Positions 17,209-26,213 are shown, counted from the first letter of the stretch. The stretch: DNA of 64,000 nt from Streptomyces sp. JH34 (GCF_029428875.1 NZ_JAJSOO010000001.1:1736001-1800000), one strand, 5' to 3'. The notes: generated by a model from the letters alone, not told the origin. Made by a program: numbers and translations.

Positions 17209-17985
17209 ATGACCGAGGCTGCCACCCGGCGCACGCCCGGAGCACCGTGCTGGGTGAGTCTGATCGTGCACGGCCTGACCGCGACCCAGGATTTCTACAG
17301 CCGGCTGTTCGGCTGGGAGTTCCGGCCGGGCCCCGAACAGCTGGGGCCGTACGTCCGGGCGCTCCTCGACGGCAAGGAGGTCGCGGGCATCGGGCAGCTC
17401 CCGCCCGGCCGGCACCTCCCGATCGCCTGGACGACCTATCTGGCCACGGAGGACGCGGACGCGACGGCGGAGGCGATCCGCTCCTGCGGCGGGACGGTGG
17501 CCGTCGGCCCTCTCGACGCCGGGGACGCCGGACGCCTGCTTCTGGCGTCCGATCCCGGCGGCGCCGTCTTCGGGGCCTGGCAGGCCGCCGAGCACCTCGG
17601 CACTGCCCTCGCCGGCACACCGGGCACCCCGGTGTGGAACGAGTTGGTGACCCGGGAGACCGCGTCGGTCGCCAAGTTCTACCAGGCGGTGTTCGGATTC
17701 GAGATCGAGGCGGTGGTCTCGGCCGACTTCGACTACCAGACGCTCCACCTCCAGGGCCGTCCCGTGGCCGCCCTGCACGGTGTGGGACACGGCCTGCCGC
17801 GCGACCGGGGCCCGCACTGGATGACCTACTTCCAGGTCGCCGACACCGACGAGGCGGCGGCACGCGTGGTGGAGCTGGGCGGACACGTCCTCCAGCCGCC
17901 GCGAGAGGCCACCAGCGGCCGGCTGGCCACGGTGGCGGACCCGGAGGGCGCCGTCTTCACGATCGTGCGCCCACCGGGGAGTTGA
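17209..17985 (+). CDS. VOC (glyoxalase/bleomycin resistance) superfamily protein
   Basis: A 258-residue protein made of two VOC modules (about 12-125 and 135-255). The first contains DFYSRLFGWEF and the second KFYQAVFGFEIEAV, the usual start of each beta-alpha-beta-beta-beta unit. Members of this two-module group resemble the mycobacterial CFP-30B antigen and hydroxylase-accessory proteins. A metal-dependent enzymatic role is possible, but the ligand set is not convincing. The ATG has a strong GAGGAGAGG site. It is divergent from the sulfurtransferase gene. Confidence 0.85.
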   Translation: MTEAATRRTPGAPCWVSLIVHGLTATQDFYSRLFGWEFRPGPEQLGPYVRALLDGKEVAGIGQLPPGRHLPIAWTTYLATEDADATAEAIRSCGGTVAVGPLDAGDAGRLLLASDPGGAVFGAWQAAEHLGTALAGTPGTPVWNELVTRETASVAKFYQAVFGFEIEAVVSADFDYQTLHLQGRPVAALHGVGHGLPRDRGPHWMTYFQVADTDEAAARVVELGGHVLQPPREATSGRLATVADPEGAVFTIVRPPGS

Positions 17986-17996
17986 GCGGCGCCGGC

Positions 17997-18062
17997 CCGC
18001 GGGTACCGGTGGCGGCGTACGTGTGACGACCGCGGGCACCGGTGGCCGCGTACGTGTGACGG
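17997..18062. repeat. 33-bp tandem duplication
   Basis: Two adjacent 33-bp copies, 17997-18029 and 18030-18062, differ at three positions. Each contains GGTGGCGGCGTACGTGTGAC or a close variant. The array begins 12 bp after the VOC stop codon and lies between that gene and the convergent tdk gene. It does not form a simple hairpin. Confidence 0.85.
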
Positions 18063-18165
18063 CGCCAACCGGCTTCAGACACAAGGGCGTTGCTCCGAGG
18101 CCCCTGGCCTGCGGCCACCAGCCCGGCGTGCGCCCGAGGGCGCCGGTCACCCTCCGGGGCCGCGG

Positions 18166-18816
18166 TCAGCCGTGGTTGACCGGCAGCACGTCCGGTGACA
18201 GCGCGCCCGCGTGGGATGCGGCGCTCGTCATGCGGCGGCGGTGGTGGCGGCGGCAGAGGACCTCGTAGCCGATGTCCGCGGCCGGCCGGTCCACGTCACC
18301 GACCACGACCTGCTCCCCCTCGACCACCATGACCCCGCCCACCGTCCGGGCGTTGTGCGTGGCACGGGCGCCGCACCAGCACATCGCCTCGACCTGGAGC
18401 GTCTCCAGGCGGTCGGCCAGCTCGATCAGACGCTGCGAGCCGGGGAAGAGCTTGGTGCGGAAGTCCGTGGTGATGCCGAAGGCGAAGACGTCGAGGCCGA
18501 GTTCGTCGACGACACGGGCCAGTTGGTCTATCTGCTCGGGGGCGAGGAACTGGGCCTCGTCCACGATCACGTGGTCGACCTTGTCGCCCTGCGACATCCG
18601 GTTCACGAGGTAGCCGTACAGGTCCATCCCCGGGGCGGCCTCGACCGCCTCCGTCACCAGACCGAGCCGCGACGACAGCTTCCCCTCCCCCGCCCGGTCG
18701 TCCCGCGTGAAGATCACACCTTGCAGACCGCGCGCCGACCGGTTGTGGCCGATCTGGAGAGCCAGCGTGCTCTTTCCGCAATCCATCGTTCCGGAGAAGA
18801 ACACGAGCTCGGGCAT
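18166..18816 (-). CDS. tdk: Thymidine kinase
   Basis: Phosphorylates thymidine to dTMP in the salvage pathway. The 216-residue type II kinase has the P-loop GTMDCGKST, Walker B VIVDEAQF and the lasso-domain zinc ligands CWCG and CRRHH. The ATG at 18816 directly precedes the conserved PELVFFSG. It lies 55 bp downstream of the phosphodiesterase-like gene on the same strand. About 20 residues after the zinc site form a non-conserved tail. Confidence 0.95.
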   Translation of the reverse strand: MPELVFFSGTMDCGKSTLALQIGHNRSARGLQGVIFTRDDRAGEGKLSSRLGLVTEAVEAAPGMDLYGYLVNRMSQGDKVDHVIVDEAQFLAPEQIDQLARVVDELGLDVFAFGITTDFRTKLFPGSQRLIELADRLETLQVEAMCWCGARATHNARTVGGVMVVEGEQVVVGDVDRPAADIGYEVLCRRHHRRRMTSAASHAGALSPDVLPVNHG

Positions 18817-18871
18817 GAGAGGGGAAGCGCCTTTCGGAGGTGGGGGAAGTGGCGGGCGACGAGAACGTCGG

Positions 18872-20059
18872 CTACGAGCGTACTTCGAGGAGCGGGACCA
18901 GCTGTTCCACGGGCGTCAGCGAACCGTGCATGCCCACCATCGCGGACTCGTGGGGCTCGTTGACGGAAGCGGTGATCACCACGTCGTCGTGGGCGGCCGC
19001 CACCACGTCGCCGATCCTGCCGTACACCCGCTCGTCGATCCTCGGGCCGAACCAGCCCGCCGCGATGGCCTCGTCTCGGCTCGCCACCCAGAACTGCTCG
19101 CCGAGCACCTCGCGCCACACGGTCAGCACGTCCGCCTGGGCACCGGGGACCGCGTACACGTGGCGGGCGCGCCCTTCGCCGCCCAGCAGGGCGACTCCGG
19201 CGCTCAGCTCCCAGTCCTCGTCGAAGTCGATACGGGACTCCTCGTCGAACGGGATGTCGATCATGCCGTGGTCGGCGGTGATGTACAGCGCCGAACGGGG
19301 CGGCAGTTGCTCGGCGAGGCGCCGGGCGAGCCCGTCGACGTACATCAGCTGGCCCCGCCAGGCGTCGGAGTCGACGCCGTAGCGGTGGCCCTGGCCGTCG
19401 ACCTCGCTGTAGTAGGTGTAGACGAGCGACCGGTCGCCGGCGGCGAGCCGCTCCGCGGCGAGGTCCATCCGGTCCTCGCCGGTGAGCCGGCCGAGGAAGG
19501 AGCCGCCACTGAGCGCGACCTTGGTCAGGGGGGTCTGCTCGAAGCCGGGGGCGGATACCTGTGCCGTGCGTACCCCGGCGGCGTCGGCCAGCTGGAAGAC
19601 GGTCGGGTACGGCTGCCAGGCCTTGAGCGCGGTCCACGGCTTCCAGCGGAGCTGGTTCATGAGCGCGCCCGTCTCCGGGTTGCGCGCCGTGTAGCCGGGG
19701 AGCCCGTGCTCGCCCGGGGCCAGGCCCGTACCGACCGAGGCGAGCGAGGTCGCCGTGGTCGACGGGAAGCCCGAGGTGATCGGCCGGCCCGTGCCGCCCC
19801 GGGAGGTGGGGAGCAGCGCGTGCAGGAAGGGCGCCTCGTCCGGGTGGGCCTTGATCTGCTCCCAGCCGAGCCCGTCGATCAGGAAGACGCAGTTCCGGTC
19901 GGCGGGGGCGAGCTCCGGGATCGCCGCCTCGAAGCCGGGTACGCCCTGCCCCGCGACGAGGGTCGGCAGCAGGTCCGCGAGGGAGCCGGTGCCGTACTCG
20001 GGTGCGGGCGCGGCCTCGGGTGCGAGCAGGACGGGGTCCTGCCAGGCGGGCTGGACCAT
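18872..20059 (-). CDS. Alkaline phosphatase-superfamily nucleotide pyrophosphatase/phosphodiesterase
   Basis: A 395-residue member of the type I phosphodiesterase/nucleotide pyrophosphatase family. Metal and nucleophile residues are visible: VFLIDGLGWEQ (Asp), FPSTTATSL (Thr nucleophile), YYSEVDGQGHRYG (Asp and His) and ITADHGMIDIP (Asp-His). No signal peptide is seen, so it appears cytoplasmic. The substrate is not defined. Its ATG overlaps the stop of the upstream DUF5998 gene (ATGA), implying coupled translation, and tdk follows. Confidence 0.88.
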   Translation of the reverse strand: MVQPAWQDPVLLAPEAAPAPEYGTGSLADLLPTLVAGQGVPGFEAAIPELAPADRNCVFLIDGLGWEQIKAHPDEAPFLHALLPTSRGGTGRPITSGFPSTTATSLASVGTGLAPGEHGLPGYTARNPETGALMNQLRWKPWTALKAWQPYPTVFQLADAAGVRTAQVSAPGFEQTPLTKVALSGGSFLGRLTGEDRMDLAAERLAAGDRSLVYTYYSEVDGQGHRYGVDSDAWRGQLMYVDGLARRLAEQLPPRSALYITADHGMIDIPFDEESRIDFDEDWELSAGVALLGGEGRARHVYAVPGAQADVLTVWREVLGEQFWVASRDEAIAAGWFGPRIDERVYGRIGDVVAAAHDDVVITASVNEPHESAMVGMHGSLTPVEQLVPLLEVRS

Positions 20060-20655
20060 CAGCGGGCGGTCGGCGCTGTCGCGGCCGTGGCCTCGGAGAG
20101 GGACTGGGCGAAGGCGAGGGTCTGGCGCACCGTGTCCGGACCGTCCCCCGCCTCGCTGACGCGGAGGCTCAGGTCGTCGGCGGTGGAACTGCCGGTGTAG
20201 CCGTGGTCGGCCTCGCAGTTGGGGTCGCCGCAGGCCGCGGGCTCGAGGTCGATGCGGGAGACGGCACCCCAGCCGATGGTCAGGACGACCTCGCGGGGCA
20301 GCGTGCCGGGCACGTACTTCTCGGGGTTGGCGACCACGCGGCTGACCACGACGGACGAGATCCGGTCCAGCTTGACCGACTCGGTGGACGTCGTGGCGTA
20401 CGGCGTGGGGGAACTCGTGTCGGCTGCCTGCTCGTCGGTGTGGCTCACGATGAAGCGGGTGTCCGTCAGGACGAGGACCGTGACGTGGCGGCGGACCTCG
20501 TTGGAGTCGAAGGTGGTCTCCTGGTGCACCAGGTACGAAGCGACCGGCTCCCCGCCGACGGCGGCCTCCACCGCCTCGGCCACGAGGGCCGGGTAGTAGC
20601 CGCTGCGCTCGATCGCCGCGCGCAGCCCCTGGGTCGTCGTACCGGTCTTTGCCAT
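20059..20655 (-). CDS. DUF5998 family protein
   Basis: A 198-residue protein of a family found across Streptomyces and related actinobacteria. The core has beta-strand segments such as HVTVLVLTDTRFIVSHTDE and RISSVVVSRVV, followed by CGDPNCEADHGYTG, a possible metal site (Cys, Cys, Asp, His). It resembles a PH-like fold by strand pattern only. The ATG at 20655 is chosen over one at 20664 because the TAGGAT site then has proper spacing. Its stop overlaps the start of the phosphatase gene. Function is unknown. Confidence 0.82.
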   Translation of the reverse strand: MAKTGTTTQGLRAAIERSGYYPALVAEAVEAAVGGEPVASYLVHQETTFDSNEVRRHVTVLVLTDTRFIVSHTDEQAADTSSPTPYATTSTESVKLDRISSVVVSRVVANPEKYVPGTLPREVVLTIGWGAVSRIDLEPAACGDPNCEADHGYTGSSTADDLSLRVSEAGDGPDTVRQTLAFAQSLSEATAATAPTAR

Positions 20656-20742
20656 GCGGACCATCCTACGGGGGGCCGGTGGCTGCCGGGGACTCCGTGC
20701 ACGGGTCCGTGGACGGAGTACCGCGCGGGCCCGCGCTCGCGG

Positions 20743-23649
20743 TCAGTAGCTGGGGAGCCGGCGGGGGCCCAGATCGCTGCGGGCCGGCGGCGGGGCCAGC
20801 CGGACGCTCGCCCCGAGGACCGTCAGGCCCTGCGTGGCCACGACGACGGGTTCCAGGGCGACCGAGACCACCTCGGGGTGGTCGTCGACCAGCCGGGACA
20901 CCCGCAGGAGCAGTTCTTCCAGTGCCGCGGTGTCCGCCGGAGCGGCGCCGCGCCAGCCGAACAGCACCGGAGCCGCTCTGATGGAACGGATCAGCTCGGC
21001 GGCGTCACGGTCGGTGACGGGTACCAGGCGGTGGGCCGTGTCACCCAGCAGCTCGGAGGGCGCGCCGGCGAGGCCGAAGGAGAGGACGGCACCGGCGGCC
21101 GCGTCGATGGACGCCCTGACGACGGTGTCGACGCCCCTGGGGGCCATGGCCTGGACGACGGGCCGGAGTTCGGCGGGCGTGCCGAGCAGCTCGGTCAGCT
21201 CGTCGTACGCCCGGCGCAGGGCGTTCTCGTCGACGAGGTCGAGCCGGACACCGCCGAGGTCGGCGCGATGCCGCAGATGGGGTGCGGTGGTCTTGAGGGC
21301 CACCGGACAGCCGAGCTTCGCGGCGGCTGCGACGGCCGCCTCGGGATCGGGTGCGGGGAGCGCCGGCCGTACCGTCACTCCGTAGCGGGCGAGCAGTTCC
21401 CGTGCCTCGTCGTGGGTGAGCGGACGGCCACGGGGGTCGGGGTCCGGGCCGAGGAGCGTCTCGATGAGCCCCGCGGTGCCGTGCTCGTCGATGGTCTCGT
21501 CCAGGAACTCGGGCACCTTGCCGGGGGCCGCCGCGTGGCGCCGCCACTGGGCGTACTTCACCACTTCGGCGAGCGCGCGGACGGCCCGCTCGGCGGCCGG
21601 GTAGGCGGGGATCCGCCCCGCGGAGGACCCGGTTCCGCCGGTGGGGGCCGCTCCGTCGGTGGTACCCGCTCCCCCTGCGGGCCCGGCCGGCGTCGTGGCC
21701 CCGGCCGGGGTGGAGGTCCGAGCCCGCGGGTCCGGAGCGGTCGGCCGCGGCCCGGGCCGGGTGGCCGCTCGGCCGGCCGTGCTCGTGGCGGCGGCGAGGG
21801 CCTGGGCCAGGCCGCCCATCTCCACGTGCACCACCGCCACCGGCTTCGCGGGACCGGTGGCCGCCGCCTCGCGCAGCGCGGCCGCCAGGACCTCGCCCTC
21901 TCCGGTCAGCGCTTCGCCGTTCTCGCCGACCCAGGGGATCGCCGTCACGACCACGGCATCACACGTCCGGTCGGCGAGCGCCTCGGCCAGCGCGCGCCGG
22001 AAGTCCTGCGGGCTCGCCTCCGTGGTGAGGTCGCGGGGCGGGCGCGGACGCAGACCTTCCGCCAGGCAGGCGTCGTAGGTGAGGAGGCCGAGCGACTCCG
22101 AGTTGCCCAGGATCGCCACGCGCGGACCGTCCGGCAGTGGCTGGCCGGCGAGGAGCAGACCGACGTCGACCATCTCCGTCACGGTGTCGACGCGGATCAC
22201 GCCCGCCTGGCGCATCAGCGCGGAGACCGTGGCGTCGGGGATGCGGCTCACCGGTACGGCGTGGCCCGGCGGATTGGTCCCGCTGTGCCGGGCCCCCTTC
22301 ACCACGACCACGGGCTTCACGGCCGCTGTCCGCCGGGCGAGCCGGGTGAACTTGCGGGGATTACCGAGTGATTCGAGGTACAGCAGGGCGACGTCGGTGC
22401 CCTGGTCCTCGTACCAGTACTGCAGGAAGTCGTTGCCTGACACGTCTGCCCGGTTGCCCGCGGAGATGAAGGCGGACAGCCCGGCGCCCCTGCGGTGGAG
22501 ACCGGACAGGAGGGCGATCCCGATGGCGCCGGACTGGGTGAAGAGGCCGATGCGCCCGGGCTCGGGCGACTCGGGGGCGAGGGAGGCGTTCAGGCGGACC
22601 GCGTCGGAGGTGTTGATGATGCCGAAGGCGTTCGGGCCGATGATGCGCATGCCGTACGAGCGTGCCTGCCGGACCAGTTCCCGCTGGCGCTCCCGCCCTT
22701 CCGTGCCGCGCTCGGCGTATCCGGCGGAGAGGACGACGAGTCCCTGGACCCCGTGTTCCCCGCAGTCGGCGACGACCTCGGGGACCCGGTCAGCAGGGAC
22801 GGCGACGACCGCGAGATCGACCTGCTCCCCTATCCCGCCCACGGAGCGGTGGGCGGGCACACCCTCGACCTCGGTGAGGCCCTCGGCGAACGACGTGTTC
22901 ACCGCGTAGGCGCGTCCGGTGAAGCCGGAGCCGAGGAGATTGCGCAGCACGGTCCGGCCGACGCCACCGGGCGCTCGGCCGACGCCGATGACCGCGACGG
23001 ACCCGGGGGCCAGCAGGCGCTGGACCGAACGCGCTTCGGCACGCTGTTCGCGGGCCCGCTGGACGGCGAGCGACTCGGCCGTGGGTTCCAGGTCGAGGGT
23101 GAGGTGGACGGACCCGTCCTCGAAGCTGCGCTGCTGGGTGAACCCGGCGTCCCGGAACACCTTGATCATCTTGTTGTTGGCGGGCAGCACCTCGGCGGCG
23201 AACCTGCGGATGCCCCGCTCCCTGGCAACCGCGGCGATGTGTTCGAGGAGGGCCGACGCCACGCCGCGGCCCTGGTGGGCGTCCTGTACGAGGAAGGCGA
23301 CCTCCGCCTCGTCCGCGGGGGCGGAGGCGGGCCTGCCCCGGTCGTCGATCCGGTCGAAGCGGACGGTGGCGATGAACTCGCCGCCGATCGTGACGGCCAG
23401 TCCCACCCGGTCGACGTAGTCGTGATGGGTGAAGCGGTGCACGTCCCGGGCGGAGAGACGTGGATACGGGGCGAAGAAGCGGTAGTACTTCGACTCGTCG
23501 GACACCTGCTCGTAGAAGCTGACCAGCCGCTCGGCGTCGTCCGTGGTGATGGGCCTGATGCGCGCGGTGCCGCCGTCGCGGAGCACCACGTCCGCCTCCC
23601 AGTGATCGGGGTACGCGTGATGCGGACTCTGCTCGGGAGTGGACTCCAT
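20743..23649 (-). CDS. Protein lysine acetyltransferase, GNAT plus ADP-forming acyl-CoA synthetase-like domains
   Basis: A 968-residue protein of the Pat family. An N-terminal GNAT domain (about 15-175) has the acetyl-CoA loop VQDAHQGRGVASALL. Next come a CoA-binding Rossmann domain (about 205-330), a ligase-CoA domain (about 340-600), a Pro/Thr/Gly-rich linker (about 620-680) and an ATP-grasp domain (about 740-950). In true NDP-forming acetyl-CoA synthetases the ligase domain carries a phospho-His in SHTG; here the aligned stretch is GHAVPVSRIPDA with no His at that place. The synthetase half is therefore probably a sensor, as in Pat enzymes that acetylate acetyl-CoA synthetase. The GNAT-first order matches S. 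lividans PatA. Confidence 0.9.
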   Translation of the reverse strand: MESTPEQSPHHAYPDHWEADVVLRDGGTARIRPITTDDAERLVSFYEQVSDESKYYRFFAPYPRLSARDVHRFTHHDYVDRVGLAVTIGGEFIATVRFDRIDDRGRPASAPADEAEVAFLVQDAHQGRGVASALLEHIAAVARERGIRRFAAEVLPANNKMIKVFRDAGFTQQRSFEDGSVHLTLDLEPTAESLAVQRAREQRAEARSVQRLLAPGSVAVIGVGRAPGGVGRTVLRNLLGSGFTGRAYAVNTSFAEGLTEVEGVPAHRSVGGIGEQVDLAVVAVPADRVPEVVADCGEHGVQGLVVLSAGYAERGTEGRERQRELVRQARSYGMRIIGPNAFGIINTSDAVRLNASLAPESPEPGRIGLFTQSGAIGIALLSGLHRRGAGLSAFISAGNRADVSGNDFLQYWYEDQGTDVALLYLESLGNPRKFTRLARRTAAVKPVVVVKGARHSGTNPPGHAVPVSRIPDATVSALMRQAGVIRVDTVTEMVDVGLLLAGQPLPDGPRVAILGNSESLGLLTYDACLAEGLRPRPPRDLTTEASPQDFRRALAEALADRTCDAVVVTAIPWVGENGEALTGEGEVLAAALREAAATGPAKPVAVVHVEMGGLAQALAAATSTAGRAATRPGPRPTAPDPRARTSTPAGATTPAGPAGGAGTTDGAAPTGGTGSSAGRIPAYPAAERAVRALAEVVKYAQWRRHAAAPGKVPEFLDETIDEHGTAGLIETLLGPDPDPRGRPLTHDEARELLARYGVTVRPALPAPDPEAAVAAAAKLGCPVALKTTAPHLRHRADLGGVRLDLVDENALRRAYDELTELLGTPAELRPVVQAMAPRGVDTVVRASIDAAAGAVLSFGLAGAPSELLGDTAHRLVPVTDRDAAELIRSIRAAPVLFGWRGAAPADTAALEELLLRVSRLVDDHPEVVSVALEPVVVATQGLTVLGASVRLAPPPARSDLGPRRLPSY

Positions 23650-23774
23650 GTGCAAAGCCTACGGCCCGGGACACCGGTCGCGGCGGGGCGGTGGCAGGGG
23701 CACGCTGTGGGAGCCGGTGGGCGTCGGACGACCGGCTCGCGGTGCCCGGCACAGCAGTCCGCACCGCATGAGAG

Positions 23775-23790
23775 ACTGGTCTAGACAACT
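23775..23790. promoter_or_regulatory. DasR operator (dre site) upstream of ptsH
   Basis: ACTGGTCTAGACAACT matches the known dre consensus ACTGGTCTAGACCACT at all but one position. It lies 25 bp before the HPr start codon. DasR represses PTS and chitin/N-acetylglucosamine genes and is released by glucosamine-6-phosphate, so HPr supply is probably tied to amino-sugar availability. Confidence 0.88.
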
Positions 23791-23814
23791 CATCGTTACG
23801 TGAAGGGCAGAACC

Positions 23815-24096
23815 ATGGCTGAGCGCCGCGTCAACGTCGGTTGGGCCGAGGGCCTGCACGCCCGCCCCGCTTCCATCTTCGTCCGTGCCGCCACGGCCTC
23901 CGGCGTCCCCGTGACGATCTCCAAGGCCGACGGCAACCCGGTCAACGCCGCGTCGATGCTCGCGGTGCTCGGCCTGGGCGCCCAGGGTGGCGAGGAGATC
24001 GTCCTCGCGTCCGAGGCGGACGACGCCGAGGTCGCCCTGGACCGCCTGGCGAAGCTGGTCGCCGAGGGGCTCGAGGAGCTTCCGGAGACCGTCTGA
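23815..24096 (+). CDS. ptsH: Phosphocarrier protein HPr
   Basis: The central phosphocarrier of the PEP:sugar phosphotransferase system, passing phosphate from enzyme I to sugar-specific EIIA domains in the cytoplasm. At 93 residues it is the length of other Streptomyces HPr proteins. His15 lies in EGLHARPAS, the phosphorylation site. Ser47 lies in NAASMLAVLGLG, aligned with the regulatory serine of firmicutes. The ATG at 23815 has GAAGGGCAG upstream. It is monocistronic, with a dre site upstream and a terminator 35 bp downstream. Confidence 0.96.
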   Translation: MAERRVNVGWAEGLHARPASIFVRAATASGVPVTISKADGNPVNAASMLAVLGLGAQGGEEIVLASEADDAEVALDRLAKLVAEGLEELPETV

Positions 24097-24130
24097 TCCC
24101 GGCCGCCCCGAGCCGGAATGATTTCTACGG

Positions 24131-24165
24131 AAAGCCGCGGCACCCCCCAGGGGATCCGCGGCTTT
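24131..24165 (+). terminator. Terminator after ptsH
   Basis: A 10-bp stem (24131-24140 with 24156-24165) whose right arm runs into TTTCTTTG, a near-classical U-tail. It lies between convergent ptsH and the GntR gene. Confidence 0.85.
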
Positions 24166-24277
24166 CTTTGATTTACGATCCGACGCGCACCGGATCGGGC
24201 AGGACTCGGAAAACTTGAATCAGGGCAGCAAAAAGAAAGCCCTTCGATAATTACCCTCTTTGTATACGGCGCAATTG

Positions 24278-24964
24278 TTAATGGCGGACTCCCGCGATGT
24301 TTACGGGGTGTTGCGAAGTCCTCACCCGGGCCGGGCGGTCCGCGCGCCGCAGTCGGTGGGCGGAGGTGGCCCGCTCGGCGTGCTGGGCGGCGAGCGTCCT
24401 GGCCCGCTCGGCATCGCGACGCGCCACGGCGTCGACGAGGGCGCCGTGCTCGGCCCACGAATCGGCGGGGCGGACAGGCTGCTCGACGGCGTACATCCAG
24501 GCGATCTTGTGCCGGAGCTGGGTCAGCAGGGCGATCAGCGCGGGGCTGCCCGATGCCTGCGCCAGCGTCTCGTGGAACCAGCCGCCCAGCGAACGCAGAT
24601 CCTCCCCCTCACCCCTGCGAACGCGCTCCTGCCCCAGCCTGACCAGGCCACGGAGCACCTTGAGATGCGCCTCGGTGCGGCGCTGCGCGGCTCGTGCGGC
24701 GCCGAGGGGCTCCAGGAACATGCGGATCTCCAGGAGGTCCGCGGCCTCCTGCTCCGTGGGCTCGGCGACACACGCACCGGCGTGCCGCCGGGTGACGACG
24801 AACCCCTCGGACTCCAGGGTGCGCAGCGCCTCGCGCACGGGGACGCGGGAGACGCCGTACCGACGCGCGAGCACCTCTTCGGTGAGGCGGCTGCCCCGCT
24901 CGAAGACACCGGAGACGATGTCGTCACGGATTGCCGTGCATACCGAATGCGCTGGAATGCGCAT
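24278..24964 (-). CDS. GntR-family regulator, FCD (FadR-like) subgroup
   Basis: A 228-residue transcription factor. The N-terminal winged helix (about 10-75) contains RYGVSRVPVREALRTLESEGFV, the GntR signature. The all-helical FCD domain (about 85-205) has the metal or ligand-binding Asp/His positions around FHETL and WAEHGALVDA. The effector is unknown; FadR-like members usually bind carboxylic acids. The ATG has a strong GGCGGAGG site. It stands alone, convergent with ptsH, and the M23 peptidase terminator lies upstream. Confidence 0.9.
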   Translation of the reverse strand: MRIPAHSVCTAIRDDIVSGVFERGSRLTEEVLARRYGVSRVPVREALRTLESEGFVVTRRHAGACVAEPTEQEAADLLEIRMFLEPLGAARAAQRRTEAHLKVLRGLVRLGQERVRRGEGEDLRSLGGWFHETLAQASGSPALIALLTQLRHKIAWMYAVEQPVRPADSWAEHGALVDAVARRDAERARTLAAQHAERATSAHRLRRADRPARVRTSQHPVNIAGVRH

Positions 24965-25129
24965 GTCCGAACCTCCGCCTTAATCCCCGCGGAACGCGGC
25001 CGATCGACGCCTGTTCGGTGACTCTATTGCAACCGGCCGGAATTTCCGACGGCGGGGTGGAATCCATGGATATCTTTTGGCCGGGAACCACTTCCGCGAG
25101 GGCTTCGGCGCGCGTCCGGGCGGTGATGC

Positions 25130-25163
25130 GACGAAGGCCCCGGCGGATGCCGGGGCCCTTCGT
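25130..25163 (-). terminator. Terminator after the M23 peptidase gene
   Basis: A 14-bp stem (25131-25144 with 25149-25163, one bulged C) and a 4-nt loop lie just beyond the stop codon of the M23 peptidase. Confidence 0.82.
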
Positions 25164-25198
25164 CGTGTCCGTCGGACGCGGTGTCGTGTCGCGTGGGG

Positions 25199-25990
25199 TC
25201 AGACCTGGACGCCGTGGGCACGGAGGTAGGCGACGGGGTCCATGTCCGAGCCGTATTCGGGGCCGGTGCGGGCCTCGAAGTGCAGGTGCGGGCCGGTGGA
25301 GTTGCCGGTGGAGCCGGAAACACCTATCCGCTCGCCCGAGCCGACGCTCTGACCGACGGAGACGCCGATCGAGGAGAGGTGGCCGTACTGGGTGTACGTG
25401 CCGTCCTTCATCTTGAGCACAATGTTGTTGCCGTACGCGCCGCCCCAGCCGGCCTCGACGACCGTGCCGGCGCCGACGGCGACGACGGTGCTGCCGGACG
25501 CGGCCTGGAAGTCCACGCCGGAGTGGGTGCCGGAGGACCAGAGAGCGCCGCCGGACTGGTAGCCGGTGGTCACGTGGGAACCGGCGACCGGGAGGTGGAA
25601 GGCGTTCAGCCGGGCGCGCTCGGCGGCGCGGGCGGCACGGGCCTTCTCCTCACGGGCCTCCTTGGCGCGGGCCTCGGCCTTGCGCTTGGCCTCGGCCTTC
25701 GCGGCGGCCTTCGCCCTGGCTTCGGCGGCGGCCTTCGCGGCGACGTCGGCCTGGTGCTGCTGGGCCTTCGCCTGGGCCTCGATCTGAGCGGCAAGGGTGG
25801 TGTCGAGGGCGACGGTCTGGGTGAGGCCGGTGCTGCCGGCGGCGACCTCGGAGTCCGCGGCGAGGGCCGGGGAGGCCGTGGCGCCGATGACGCCGGTGGT
25901 GGCCAGGGCCGCGATGCCGGCGACCTTGGCGCTCTTGCGCGTCAGGCGGCTCGGGGCACGGTGCTTCCCGGTGGCACGGGTGAACGCCAT
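25199..25990 (-). CDS. Secreted M23 (LytM) peptidoglycan endopeptidase
   Basis: A 263-residue exported protein. Residues 1-45 form a signal peptide with a basic start, a hydrophobic core (VAGIAALATTGVIGA) and an ASPALA cleavage site. A long Ala/Lys/Arg/Glu-rich helix (about 65-130) is probably a coiled coil. The C-terminal LytM domain has both zinc motifs, HSGVDF and HLHFE, and is probably active in cutting cell-wall cross-bridges. Its long leader contains a c-di-AMP riboswitch. It has its own terminator and appears monocistronic. Confidence 0.93.
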   Translation of the reverse strand: MAFTRATGKHRAPSRLTRKSAKVAGIAALATTGVIGATASPALAADSEVAAGSTGLTQTVALDTTLAAQIEAQAKAQQHQADVAAKAAAEARAKAAAKAEAKRKAEARAKEAREEKARAARAAERARLNAFHLPVAGSHVTTGYQSGGALWSSGTHSGVDFQAASGSTVVAVGAGTVVEAGWGGAYGNNIVLKMKDGTYTQYGHLSSIGVSVGQSVGSGERIGVSGSTGNSTGPHLHFEARTGPEYGSDMDPVAYLRAHGVQV

Positions 25991-26004
25991 GGAGGGGCTG
26001 ATCC

Positions 26005-26155
26005 TTTCCTTCCTTCTCGCCTACCGGGTTAGCTGACGGGTTCGGAGCAGGAAGGTCTCCTACGGGCCACCGGGCCTCTGACGAGGCACGGAGATCCGAT
26101 TCACCCCAGGGACTTCGTGGGTCCCCGGCTCCCCAGGCTCGCGCCTGACGGGGAC
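26005..26155 (-). promoter_or_regulatory. ydaO/yuaA-type c-di-AMP riboswitch
   Basis: The leader of the M23 peptidase gene carries the conserved ydaO blocks in order on the minus strand: GGGGAGCCGGGGACC, CTGGGGTGAATC, GTAGGAGACCTTCC, CCGAACCCGTCAGCTAACC and GTAGGCGAGAAGGAAGG, ending about 15 nt before the start codon. Such riboswitches bind cyclic di-AMP and usually turn genes off. In actinobacteria they commonly precede cell-wall hydrolase genes, as here. An additional long hairpin precedes the aptamer (about 26164-26209). Confidence 0.92.
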
Positions 26156-26213
26156 TCGGCGATGGCTGTCCGGCGCCGCGGGCGCGGCAGTCGTCCGGCG
26201 GACAGCCCGGCCG

